Assembly: GCF_017876675.1 (NCBI RefSeq)
Contig: NZ_JAGIOI010000001.1
Location: forward strand, 248,001-312,000
Direction: 5' to 3'
DNA from: Arthrobacter stackebrandtii
GTDB taxonomy: Bacteria; Actinomycetota; Actinomycetes; Actinomycetales; Micrococcaceae
DNA: 64,000 nucleotides
Program-made: the position numbers and the translations under genes
The notes under the pieces: generated by a model
The model's database searches: none
Told to the model about the DNA's origin: nothing
What the model saw: only the letters and a program-made list of their open reading frames with translations
Shown here: positions 28,729 to 35,949 of the stretch, piece after piece
Numbering within the stretch: the first letter of the stretch is position 1
How the letters are laid out: the number at the start of each line of letters is the position of its first letter

Positions 28729-29429
28729 TCATCGTCCGTTCCGCGTTGGGTGTCCAGCAGGGGCAGGTCATCCGGGATGACCAGGTGGGAGGTGACGGCG
28801 TGCTCCACGAGCCGGGCGCGCCGGTTGGTGGCCAGTTTCCCGCCGCCGCCGCGCAGTCCCACCACGCCCACCCGGTCGAGCTTGTCGCACACGTTGTCCA
28901 GTTTGCGGTTGAAGGTGGTCAGCGGCCAGCCCAGCCGCTTGGCGGCCTGCGCCGAGGACGGGATGGCGCTGAAGCCGGTCCCGCCGCGCCGCAGCATGGG
29001 CTCGGCCAGTGCCACGATCAGGGCCTTCTGCGACTCGGTGAACACCACCGGGCCGATCGTTGTGGAGCCGGCGGAGTCCTCTTCGCGGCTCAGCGACTGG
29101 AACGACGGCGCTGCCAGGTGCACGGAGAATTCGTAGGTGGTGGGCCCGGCCGTGAAGATCACGTTGGTCTGGCTGAACACGAGCGGGATGCGGGCGCCCG
29201 GGGCCATCCAGGCCTGCATGCCGCCGGCGGCGTCGGCGATCGTGGCCGAGAGCATGGTGCCGGCATTGCTCAGCCACCAGATCCCGTCGTATTTGCTCAC
29301 CTCAAGGAACTTGCGGTGCAGGTACGGGTTGTCGTCCACCTCAAGGTCGCCCTCGCGGCCGATGCTAAAGACGCCGTCCGGGGACGGTTCGTACCACTCG
29401 CCACAGAAATCAATGGTCAACTCGGCCAT
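28725..29429 (-). CDS. FHA-like domain protein with C-terminal helix-turn-helix region
   Basis: This 234-aa protein has an FHA-like beta-sandwich at about residues 18-110 (GVFSIGREGDLEVDDNPYLHRKF), with the Gly-Arg of phosphothreonine binders. The C-terminal half (130-215) looks like a winged helix: TESQKALIVALAEPMLRR, then AAKRLGWPLTTFNRKLDNVCDKLDR. It may link phospho-Thr sensing to transcription or act as an adaptor to the ATPase. It lies 28 bp after the kinase gene and overlaps eccC by 4 bp. GGGGGAT is its ribosome binding site. A transcription factor role is inferred; no family name is recalled. Confidence 0.8.
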   Translation of the reverse strand: MAELTIDFCGEWYEPSPDGVFSIGREGDLEVDDNPYLHRKFLEVSKYDGIWWLSNAGTMLSATIADAAGGMQAWMAPGARIPLVFSQTNVIFTAGPTTYEFSVHLAAPSFQSLSREEDSAGSTTIGPVVFTESQKALIVALAEPMLRRGGTGFSAIPSSAQAAKRLGWPLTTFNRKLDNVCDKLDRVGVVGLRGGGGKLATNRRARLVEHAVTSHLVIPDDLPLLDTQRGTDDE

Positions 29430-29457
29430 GCAGGCATCCCCCTTGTGTCCAGGCCCG

Positions 29458-31230
29458 TCAAGAGCACTTCTTCGTCTCAGGCGACGTCTCGCCCGATTTC
29501 CTCAGCAGTTTCACCGAAATGCACGACTTGTCATCGGCGCCGTTGGCCACGAACACCTTCGCCTCGGCCACCCGCTTGTACTCGCCCGTCGACACCGCGC
29601 TGATGGGCGCCCACAGGTAGGCGTCGCCGTCCTGCGGGTCCGGGTTGGTCCAGGTCCATTCCGAGCCGCCGTCGCCCGGCGCCGCGGCCAGGTCCGCCAC
29701 GGCCGGCACGGGCGCACCAACAACCAGGGCGGACGACGGCTTGCCGCTGGCCACCGGCGTTTCCGGCGCCGTGGGCGCCCCCTGGTTGGTGAAGACCACC
29801 ACGCCAATCACGACGGCGGCCGCCAGGACCAGCCCCGAGGCCAGTCCCAGCCACAAGCGTTTCCTGCCTCCTACCCCCGGGGCCGGCTGCCCGTGGGGGT
29901 CCGCCAGGTCTTCGGCGAGGGCGGGTGCGCCGCGCTGCACCGTGGAATCGAGCACGTGCTCGGCGCCCTGGGCAGGGCCTCCGTGCCAGGCGGCCGGCTC
30001 TGCGGGCCGGGCCACGGTGTCCTCGACGGCGCCGGGCGGCCCGGCGGGAGCACCCGGCCCGGGGATGCCGGGCGCGGGGGCCGCCGGGGCGTGCGGGAAC
30101 GTCCCAGGGACTGTCTGGCCGTTGCGGATGAGCCCGGTGGTGTTGCCCGTGGTGTTGTCCCGCGGGTTTGCCGTGGCCCCGGATGCTGGGCCCTGCCGCG
30201 GCACCGCACCCCGGCTGCCGCCCCCGGTGGTGCGGCTCCCGCCGTCGCGCGTGGGAAAAGTGGGGTTGGCGGTGGGCGCCTCGGGGTCAATCGAGACGAC
30301 GCTGCGCACCCGGGTGGCCTCGTGGTGGTCGTCGGGGCGGACCTCGTGGGAGACCACGTCGTCACGGACCTCGAACGGGGTGACGGAGAGGTTCAGTTCC
30401 GTCTGCACCCGCATGAGCGCGCGGGCAAAGTCCTTGGCGGAGGCGTAGCGGGAGGCCGGCGACTTGGCCATGGCCGTGGCCAGCACCCGTTCGAGTGCCT
30501 CGGGAACGTCGGCGCGGCCCAGGCCCGGCAGCGGGGCCGAGGCGATGCGGTCCATGAGCATGCGCTGGGAGTTGTCGGCGCCAGGGATGACGAACGGCGA
30601 GTGGCCGGCCAGCAGTGTGTAGATGGTGGCGCCGAGCGCCCAGATGTCCACCTTCACGCCGTCGGTGGCGCCCGCGCCGAAGGACTCCGGCGGTGACCAC
30701 GGAATGGACATGCCCCCGCCCTCGGACTGTTCGCCGTCCATGGTGCCGGAGATGCCAAAGTCCGTCAGTGCGGGCCGGTTGTAGTCGGTGACCAGCACGT
30801 TGGCCGGCTTGATGTCGCGGTGCGCGATGCCGGCGCGGTGGGCGGTTTCGACGGCGGACGCCACCTGGATGCCGACCTCCAGGGCCCGGTCCACGCTGCT
30901 GCGGCCCTGGCGGTACTGCACGTCGAGGCTGGGCCGCGAACAGTACTCCATGGCCAGGTAGGAGTGGCCGGAGTCGGTGATCTCGGCTTCAAAGATGGTC
31001 ACGATGTACGGGTGTGCCGACAGCTGCGCCATCAGGTTTGCCTCGGACTCGAAGCTGCTGCGGGCACCGGCCGTCTTCAGGTCGGCTGTGAGGACCTTGA
31101 CGGCGACCTTGCGCCGGGGACGGTCCTGCTCATACAGGTAGACGTCGGAGAAGCCGCCCGAGCCCAGCACCGAGATGAAGCGGTAGCCGGGCAGGGTGGG
31201 CGGCGGCGCCGGTGCGCGGCGGGAACTCAC
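29458..31230 (-). CDS. Membrane Ser/Thr protein kinase (PknB-like)
   Basis: This is a Hanks-type kinase of 590 aa. The glycine loop is LGSGGFSDVY (23-31), the ATP-anchoring Lys is Lys45 in VAVKVL, and catalytic HRDIKPAN begins at His137. DFG is at 157-159 and an SPPE substitutes for the APE motif near 180. A Pro/Gly-rich linker of about 170 residues leads to one membrane helix near 470-490 (LWLGLASGLVLAAAVVIGVVV). A small extracellular domain with two Cys follows. Start is a GTG overlapping the upstream FHA gene by 4 bp. It probably phosphorylates the FHA proteins and EccC-like ATPase encoded around it; the PP2C upstream would reverse this. Confidence 0.93.
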   Translation of the reverse strand: MSSRRAPAPPPTLPGYRFISVLGSGGFSDVYLYEQDRPRRKVAVKVLTADLKTAGARSSFESEANLMAQLSAHPYIVTIFEAEITDSGHSYLAMEYCSRPSLDVQYRQGRSSVDRALEVGIQVASAVETAHRAGIAHRDIKPANVLVTDYNRPALTDFGISGTMDGEQSEGGGMSIPWSPPESFGAGATDGVKVDIWALGATIYTLLAGHSPFVIPGADNSQRMLMDRIASAPLPGLGRADVPEALERVLATAMAKSPASRYASAKDFARALMRVQTELNLSVTPFEVRDDVVSHEVRPDDHHEATRVRSVVSIDPEAPTANPTFPTRDGGSRTTGGGSRGAVPRQGPASGATANPRDNTTGNTTGLIRNGQTVPGTFPHAPAAPAPGIPGPGAPAGPPGAVEDTVARPAEPAAWHGGPAQGAEHVLDSTVQRGAPALAEDLADPHGQPAPGVGGRKRLWLGLASGLVLAAAVVIGVVVFTNQGAPTAPETPVASGKPSSALVVGAPVPAVADLAAAPGDGGSEWTWTNPDPQDGDAYLWAPISAVSTGEYKRVAEAKVFVANGADDKSCISVKLLRKSGETSPETKKCS

Positions 31231-33350
31231 AACAGCCCGTCAAAGAGCAGCGAGACGCCGTCACCCAATTCGGCGATGTCGCCGTCGAGCAGGATGGCTT
31301 CCTCCCCTTCGCCCAGGCGCCGCGGGGCCTGGCCCTCGCGCACCAGGACGGTGCCGTTGGTGGCCTTCAGGTCAACCAGCAGCACGTCCCAGCCGTCCAG
31401 GCGGACCTCCACGTGGGAGCGGGAGATGTCGCCGTTGGGGCTCTGGACGTGGACCAGGCGCGGCATGGCCTCCACCATGACGCGGGAGACCGACGGCTGG
31501 CGGCCGACGATCAGGGAGTGGTCCAGCTCCACGACCTCGCCGCTGGAGATGTGCATGGTGCCCAGGCGGGGGCGGCCCACCTCGCGGGGTTCGGAGGTGA
31601 TGGCCGCGCCGCAGTTGAAGCAGGCGGACAGGCGCGGCGGGTTGGCGTGGCCGTTGGGGCACAGGCGTGCCAAAACCATGGGTCCGGTGGGCGGGCGCGA
31701 ATCCAGCACGGCCGCCACCTCGGGTGCCACTTCCAGGCCGAGGTCGCTGCGCATCACGGTATGCCCGTCATGGTCGGGGTCGTAGGCGTCGTGCTCGAAG
31801 GCGGCCCCGCCGGCTCCGTCATGTCCGGTGCCGAGGAAGCCGGCCAGCACGTCGCCGTCGCCGTCCTCAAGGGGGACGGGCAGTTCCGGCGGCTGGGGCA
31901 GGTTCGCGGGGGCGGCGGGGGCGGCGGCCGCGGCGGCGCGGCTGGCGAGCCCCCACGGCACGGATTCAATCAGCAGGCTGGCGGGAATCTCAATGTCCGG
32001 TTCAGCGTCCGGTTCCACGTCCGGTTCTGCCCGGAGGGAGACGTTTCCGGCCGCGGGCGGCTGGGCCGGTAGCGGCGGCAGCTGCTGCTCCGCCAGCGGG
32101 GCCGGCGCATCGTCCCCTTCGCCTTCGGTGCGCACGGCTGCGTCCTCCACGTTCTGGGCCACGGTGGCGCCGAACAGGAAGTCGTAGTTGGTGGTGAACC
32201 CGTCCTCGGCGAGGTCCGCCGCGGCGTCCGCCGGTTCGGATCCGGCCGGCTCGTCGTCGGGGCGCCCGTGCAGGGTGGCCGCGCCCGGGGCGTCGTCGGA
32301 GTCCCCGTCCAGTCCTGAAACGCCGGCATCGGGGGAACCGGCTTCTGCGGCAAATTCACCGTCGGCGGGAACGTCGGCGCCCAGGTCGCCGCCGTCATGG
32401 CCGACGTCCTCAAAACCGGTGCCTTCCAGGTCCGTGGCGTCATGCGACGCCTCATCCAGGCGGCCGGCGTCGTCGAATCCGTGGCCTTCCCCGCCGTCCT
32501 CGCCGTCGGGGCGGATGGTGAGGTTCAGGTCGCCGTCCAGCGGTGCGCCGGGGACGTCCATGGGTGCCAGCTGTGCATCCCATTCGGCGTTGGCGGCTGC
32601 CGCGGCAAGGGCAAAGTGCTCCTCCAGCGGGTGGACGGCGTCCTCGTAGCCGCCGTCGAAATCTTCCAGGCCCGTGGCGGAAGGTTGTGCATCCGGTTCA
32701 CTGTCCGCCACACCCTCCGGCCTGGCGAGCTCGTGGAGACCGGCAAGCCCGGCCGCCCCGGCCACCGCACCGAGGGGTGCCGGAGGCAGCTGGGCGGGCA
32801 ATCCGCCGTCGTGCTCCAGGGGATCAGGCGCGGGGGAATCCGCCAAAGCCGGCGCTTCCTTCTCCAGCAGCAGGCCGCGGCGTGCGCGGCGCTCCCCTGC
32901 GGCCCCGGCCTGGCCCGGCGCCATGTGCAGGGCAGCCAGCCTGACGACGGCCCCGTCGAGGGGCAGCCCGGCGGTGGCGGCGGGCGCGCCGTCGAAGGTC
33001 AGGTCCAGGGACTCGGGCAGCGCCATCGAGCGCTCGCTCCAGGTGGTGACGTCGCGGCCGGAGACCAGTTCGGTGCCGTCGGCGGTGTGGGCGGCGAGGG
33101 TGATGTCCCCGCGCAGGATGGTGTGCAGGCGTTCGCCGTGCAGGAGGATGGCGAAGCTGGGCAGGTTGGCCAGGCCGGTGCCGAATTGCTCCGTCACCTC
33201 GTGCAGGATGCCGTGAATGGTGGGCTCCGCGCCGAGGAGGTCCCAAAGCCGGGCAACGATGGCGGGGTCGGTGCCGTCCTCCAGGACAACGGCGGCCCCG
33301 TGGCGCACAATGCCCAGCCAGGTGCCGGTGGTGTAGCTGTTGTTATCCAT
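31227..33350 (-). CDS. Long FHA-domain protein with acidic linker and zinc ribbon
   Basis: This 707-aa protein has a folded N-terminus (about 1-150) that I do not recognise, starting MDNNSYTTGTWLGIVRHGAAVV. A long acidic, Asp/Glu/Pro/Ala-rich stretch that is probably disordered follows (about 180-540). Then comes a short zinc-ribbon-like element (CPNGHANPPRLSACFNCG) and a C-terminal FHA domain with LIVGRQPSVSR and GDISRSHVEVRLDGW. This order resembles FHA scaffolds of phosphorylation-controlled secretion systems. It overlaps the PP2C gene by 8 bp and the kinase gene by 4 bp, and GAGGAGAA is its ribosome binding site. Conserved Thr-rich kinase sites are not obvious. Confidence 0.82.
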   Translation of the reverse strand: MDNNSYTTGTWLGIVRHGAAVVLEDGTDPAIVARLWDLLGAEPTIHGILHEVTEQFGTGLANLPSFAILLHGERLHTILRGDITLAAHTADGTELVSGRDVTTWSERSMALPESLDLTFDGAPAATAGLPLDGAVVRLAALHMAPGQAGAAGERRARRGLLLEKEAPALADSPAPDPLEHDGGLPAQLPPAPLGAVAGAAGLAGLHELARPEGVADSEPDAQPSATGLEDFDGGYEDAVHPLEEHFALAAAAANAEWDAQLAPMDVPGAPLDGDLNLTIRPDGEDGGEGHGFDDAGRLDEASHDATDLEGTGFEDVGHDGGDLGADVPADGEFAAEAGSPDAGVSGLDGDSDDAPGAATLHGRPDDEPAGSEPADAAADLAEDGFTTNYDFLFGATVAQNVEDAAVRTEGEGDDAPAPLAEQQLPPLPAQPPAAGNVSLRAEPDVEPDAEPDIEIPASLLIESVPWGLASRAAAAAAPAAPANLPQPPELPVPLEDGDGDVLAGFLGTGHDGAGGAAFEHDAYDPDHDGHTVMRSDLGLEVAPEVAAVLDSRPPTGPMVLARLCPNGHANPPRLSACFNCGAAITSEPREVGRPRLGTMHISSGEVVELDHSLIVGRQPSVSRVMVEAMPRLVHVQSPNGDISRSHVEVRLDGWDVLLVDLKATNGTVLVREGQAPRRLGEGEEAILLDGDIAELGDGVSLLFDGLL

Positions 33351-34377
33351 GGTTCTCCTCGTGCAAGGGTGTGCCTGCAGTCTCTTGCACGGCTGTGGTT
33401 TCTGGTGCGGCGTCGGTGTCCGCTGCGGTTCCCGGTTCGCGGGCGGCATCGGCGCCGGGGGTGTCGGCCTGGCGCCCCTGCGGCTCCGGCCGGGGCGGGC
33501 GGGGCAGGGTGTCGCCGTCGGCGTGGTCGCGCTGCGGGGGCTTGTCCATCGTTTCATCGCCGGCCGGCCCGCCAACATTGCTGGCATCGAGCACAATGGC
33601 CGTGATGTTGTCCCGGCCGCCGGCGCGCAGGGCGGCCTGGATGAGCGCGTCAACCGCGTCCTGAGGCTTGGGCAGGGTGCTCATGATCCCGTGGATCTGG
33701 CTGTCGCTGAGCTCGCCGGTCAGCCCGTCGGAGCAGACCAGGATGCGGTCGCCCTCCTTGACGGGCACCAGCCAGTAGTCGGCCTCCGTGTCCGAGCCGG
33801 CGCCCAGCGCCCGCGTCACCACATGCCGGCGCGGATGCACCAAGGCCTGCCCTCGCGTGATGTAGCCGCCGTCAACAAGCTCCTGTACCTCGGAATGGTC
33901 CACGCTGATCTGCTCCAGGGCGCCCTGGCTCAGCCGGTATGTGCGCGAATCGCCCACGTTGAACACCAGCCAGTACGGGACGTCGCGCTCCTCCACGAGC
34001 ACCACGCCGGTGACGGTGGTGCCGGCCTGGGCGTCCGTCAGCTCCCTGATCCGCGCATCCGCCTGGCGCAGTGCCGCCTGGAGGTCCGACGCCGTTGCCT
34101 CCCGGGAGCCCTGCGTCAGGACCTGCTGCTGGCCCAGTGTGCGGATGCATTCCCCGCTGGCCACTTCCCCGGCCTCGTGCCCGCCCATGCCGTCGGCAAC
34201 GGCAAACAGGGGGTCGGCGGCAAGGTAGGAGTCCTCATTCAGTTCCCGGCGCAGGCCGCGGTCTGTTCCGGCGCCAACTGCCAGCCGGACGCCGGTGGAC
34301 TCGCCCAGCGGTGCGGCGCCCTCCTTGTCCGGCCCCTGCTCAAGTGCGCCGGCGCCGGTTGGTCCCGCCGCGCTCAC
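33343..34377 (-). CDS. PP2C-family Ser/Thr protein phosphatase
   Basis: This is a metal-dependent phosphatase of 344 aa that should oppose the kinase encoded downstream. Motifs: TDRGLRRELNEDSYL, FAVADGMGGHEAG (Asp62 and Gly-Met-Gly-Gly-His), VFNVGDSRTYRL, CSDGLTGELSD and GGRDNITAIVLD, all metal-ligand motifs of the PP2C family. After about residue 265 comes a Pro/Asp/Ala-rich, probably disordered tail with no membrane helix. Start is a GTG at 34377, which overlaps the stop of the RDD-FHA gene (GTGA); a longer frame upstream lacks family similarity. Confidence 0.92.
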   Translation of the reverse strand: MSAAGPTGAGALEQGPDKEGAAPLGESTGVRLAVGAGTDRGLRRELNEDSYLAADPLFAVADGMGGHEAGEVASGECIRTLGQQQVLTQGSREATASDLQAALRQADARIRELTDAQAGTTVTGVVLVEERDVPYWLVFNVGDSRTYRLSQGALEQISVDHSEVQELVDGGYITRGQALVHPRRHVVTRALGAGSDTEADYWLVPVKEGDRILVCSDGLTGELSDSQIHGIMSTLPKPQDAVDALIQAALRAGGRDNITAIVLDASNVGGPAGDETMDKPPQRDHADGDTLPRPPRPEPQGRQADTPGADAAREPGTAADTDAAPETTAVQETAGTPLHEENHG

Positions 34378-35855
34378 GCGCGACCCACCACAAAAGAGCG
34401 TTCGCCGAAGTGCACGCGGGCACCGATTTCGGCCAGGACAGGGGTGTTGGGGGCCAGGGGCGTCTTGGCGCCGGACGTGCCGGTGATGGCGCTGCCGTTG
34501 GTGGAATTGCGGTCGGTGACCCACAGCCCCTCGTTGCTGGCCCGGACGTGCAGATGCGTTTTCGACACGGACATGCTGGTGTCGCGGATCGTGATGAGGC
34601 GGGAAATCATCTCACCATCGTAACCGGCGGGGTTGCGCCCGATGAGTGCCACGGTGTCCACATCCTGCAGGGCACCGTCGTCAAAGGCCAGGCGCAGCGG
34701 CGTTTTTGCGGCGGCCGGGCGGATCCGGGTTTCACCTGCGGCTTCGTCGGCGTCGCCGGCCGGCAGCGGTTCGGTGGTCTTCCACGTGGGCTGGCCCGTA
34801 TCTGACGGGGCTGCCTGGGGCGGCGCCGCGGCAGGCGGTGCGAAGCTGACGGGTTCTGTGTAGCCGGCTGCCGTGGGCTGCTGTCCGGACGGTGCGACCT
34901 GCCCTGCTCCCGGAGCAGGCGCGGAAAAGCCGGGAACCGTGGTGATGGTCCCCTGCGTGAAACCGAACTGCTGCGGCTGCTGCGCAACGGGCTGCGGGAG
35001 GGGCGAGTTCACCGTGGCTATGGTCGGCACGGGGGCAGGTTCATAGGACTCGCGGCCTGCCACTCCCCCGGTTTCCATGGGATTGCGCCCGGCCTTGATG
35101 TCAAAGACAAGGGTCTTGGCCACCTTGTCGTGCCAGCCCTGCCACTTGCCGTTGGGGTCCCAGGTGTTGGAGATGATGACAAGGATCGGCCCCACCGTGG
35201 GAACGATCCCGGCCAAACCAATGATCAGCCCGCGAAGGAAGATGGCCAGGAATCCGGCCCGCTCCCCTGCCATGTTGGTGGTGCGCAGCCCCAGCATGGC
35301 GTTGCCGGGGGTCTTGCCCGTGCGGGCTTCCCAAATCCACAGCCAGAGGCCGTAGGCGAGGCACAGCAGGAGAAAGGCCGAGTAGGTCAGCAGCATGTTG
35401 CGCTGGAATGCCGCAAGGTCCGCCTCGGTGGAGACGCCGCCCATCTGGACAATGACGAGCACGCCCACCACAACAGCCAGGATGGCAGGCGGCACGCCGT
35501 CGATCAGCTTGGCGGCCAGCCGGCGCCCGGCACCGCCGGGGACAAGTGTTGCTGCGGCGGCAAATCGGGCGTCTCCGCCCACCTGCTGGGGCGCCACGAG
35601 CGGCGCCGTGGTGCCGATGCCCACGGGGACGACACCGGGAAGCGACGGGGCGGCGCCGGGCGCCTGGCCCGCAACCGGGGGCTGGACCGGGGCGGGGGCC
35701 TGGCCGGTGAAGGGCTGGCCCACGAGCGGCACTGTTGAGGGCACCGGTGCGGCGGAACGGTTGGGAACCGCCGTGCCGCACAACGTGCAAAATGATGCGC
35801 CGGGAGCGATTTCCGCCCCGCAATTGCGGCATGTGTCCACCACTTTTTGCCCCAT
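34374..35855 (-). CDS. RDD-family membrane protein with zinc ribbon and C-terminal FHA domain
   Basis: This 493-aa protein starts with a four-Cys zinc ribbon (CRNCGAEIAPGASFCTLCG). A Pro-rich linker leads to an RDD-family membrane domain (about 108-265), with the Arg-Asp pair (RRLAAKLIDG) and helices such as PAILAVVVGVLVIVQMG. The RDD signature ARTGKTPGNAMLGLRT is present. A second linker then leads to a C-terminal FHA domain (about 405-493) with LIGRNPAG and SMSVSKTHLHV. It may anchor phospho-signalling partners at the membrane. It is the first gene of the block that runs through PP2C, FHA, kinase, FHA-HTH and eccC, and lies just downstream of a terminator. Confidence 0.88.
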   Translation of the reverse strand: MGQKVVDTCRNCGAEIAPGASFCTLCGTAVPNRSAAPVPSTVPLVGQPFTGQAPAPVQPPVAGQAPGAAPSLPGVVPVGIGTTAPLVAPQQVGGDARFAAAATLVPGGAGRRLAAKLIDGVPPAILAVVVGVLVIVQMGGVSTEADLAAFQRNMLLTYSAFLLLCLAYGLWLWIWEARTGKTPGNAMLGLRTTNMAGERAGFLAIFLRGLIIGLAGIVPTVGPILVIISNTWDPNGKWQGWHDKVAKTLVFDIKAGRNPMETGGVAGRESYEPAPVPTIATVNSPLPQPVAQQPQQFGFTQGTITTVPGFSAPAPGAGQVAPSGQQPTAAGYTEPVSFAPPAAAPPQAAPSDTGQPTWKTTEPLPAGDADEAAGETRIRPAAAKTPLRLAFDDGALQDVDTVALIGRNPAGYDGEMISRLITIRDTSMSVSKTHLHVRASNEGLWVTDRNSTNGSAITGTSGAKTPLAPNTPVLAEIGARVHFGERSFVVGRA

Positions 35856-35921
35856 GTGCTTCTCAACCCTTCAATCGTTGTGCGTCTTTCAACAGTCCTG
35901 CATCGTGCGGAACTGTACTGG

Positions 35922-35949
35922 CCAGGGCGCCCCTTGCGGGGCGCCCTGG
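35922..35949 (-). terminator. Terminator hairpin after the transglutaminase-like gene
   Basis: CCAGGGCGCCCC / GGGGCGCCCTGG arms with a TTGC loop begin directly after the stop of the upstream gene on the minus strand. No U-tract is seen. It separates the moxR unit from the RDD-FHA/eccC unit. Confidence 0.7.
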
